Shown: positions 63,913-64,000 of the stretch, one piece after another
How the letters are laid out: every line of letters starts with the position of its first letter
Position numbering within the stretch: the stretch's first letter is position 1
DNA from: an uncultured Amphritea sp.
GTDB taxonomy: Bacteria > Pseudomonadota > Gammaproteobacteria > Pseudomonadales > Balneatricaceae
Direction: 5' to 3'
Length of the DNA stretch: 64,000 bases
NCBI RefSeq assembly: GCF_937127095.1
Contig: NZ_CAKZLP010000077.1
Location: 1-64,000 of the forward strand
Notes under the pieces: model-generated
Database searches by the model: none
What the model was told of the DNA's origin: nothing
The model's input: only the letters and a program-made list of their open reading frames with translations
Made by a program: the position numbers and the translations under genes

Positions 63913-64000
63913 TTAGGAAGCATCATAAGGTTGCGTCACGGAGCGAGAAAGGTTCGGATCTTTGACGATGATGATGACGTAAAATGCAAAGCCTGCAATG
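63913..64000 (-). CDS. C-terminal end of a membrane protein (partial)
   Basis: The minus strand enters from the right edge in an open frame and stops at TAA 63913-63915. The 28 visible residues start with a hydrophobic stretch (IAGFAFYVIIIV) and end KDPNLSRSVTQPYDAS, which looks like the last membrane helix and cytoplasmic tail of an integral membrane protein. Other frames here contain stops or are strongly basic. Identity cannot be judged from this piece. Confidence 0.4.
   Translation of the reverse strand, partial: IAGFAFYVIIIVKDPNLSRSVTQPYDAS

Overview
The window looks like chromosomal DNA of a marine gammaproteobacterium, most likely an Oceanospirillales/Oceanospirillaceae-type organism (Amphritea, Neptunomonas or Marinobacterium-like). 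This is inferred from the trxB-ftsK-lolA-rarA-crcB-serS order, a two-subunit pyruvate carboxylase beside a LysR gene, a phasin with an alanine/lysine-rich tail, and an M16C insulinase-family protease. No database search was possible. I found no rRNA, tRNA, CRISPR array, prophage or complete insertion sequence. Gene starts were moved from the longest reading frame where a ribosome binding site or family knowledge supported another start.

Layout. 1-6.7 kb: 5' end of trxB (minus), then a tight plus-strand housekeeping run ftsK, lolA, rarA, crcB, serS ending at a clear terminator. 6.9-15 kb: a UbiH/UbiF-family flavin hydroxylase, a convergent phasin, an M16C protease, an EamA exporter, a 5'-nucleotidase and mtgA. 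15-22 kb: metH (minus), panD behind a long structured leader, and prpE behind two palindromic operators. 22-28.3 kb: a secreted unknown protein, a HupE/UreJ-like membrane protein with its transmembrane anchor partner, an SDR enzyme and a large CBS-PAS-GGDEF-EAL protein. 28.8-32.3 kb: fumarylacetoacetase, a 56-aa basic protein, an M50 protease and a GST.

32.3-37.1 kb is an accessory catabolic block on the minus strand: AraC regulator, outer-membrane MetA-type channel (broken by an amber codon), MFS transporter, amidase. 37.7-41.3 kb: EVE and VOC proteins, a WYL regulator and umuDC behind a near-perfect SOS box. 41.5-46.2 kb: a frameshifted DUF962 gene, a small unknown gene, and an operon of trkH with a shortened KdpD-like kinase and KdpE. 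46.4-54.3 kb: EamA exporter, Tat-exported dienelactone hydrolase, a periplasmic-binding/PAS/GGDEF/EAL protein, an RluA-type pseudouridine synthase, and an MFS gene also cut by an in-frame amber codon. 54.5-59.7 kb: beta-carbonic anhydrase, pycB and pycA, and a divergent LysR gene. Carbonic anhydrase supplies bicarbonate, so its position fits the carboxylase. 60-64 kb: a histidine kinase with a degenerate ATPase domain followed by a cold-shock/DUF3465 fusion, then a secreted metallophosphoesterase behind a three-half-site Pho box, and the C-terminal end of a minus-strand gene.

Best leads: the Pho-box phosphoesterase; the pseudokinase plus cold-shock/DUF3465 operon; TrkH under a shortened KdpDE; the HupE/anchor pair with a 16-bp palindrome; a 19-bp-arm hairpin before fumarylacetoacetase; the panD leader; and two transporter genes each broken by a single in-frame TAG.
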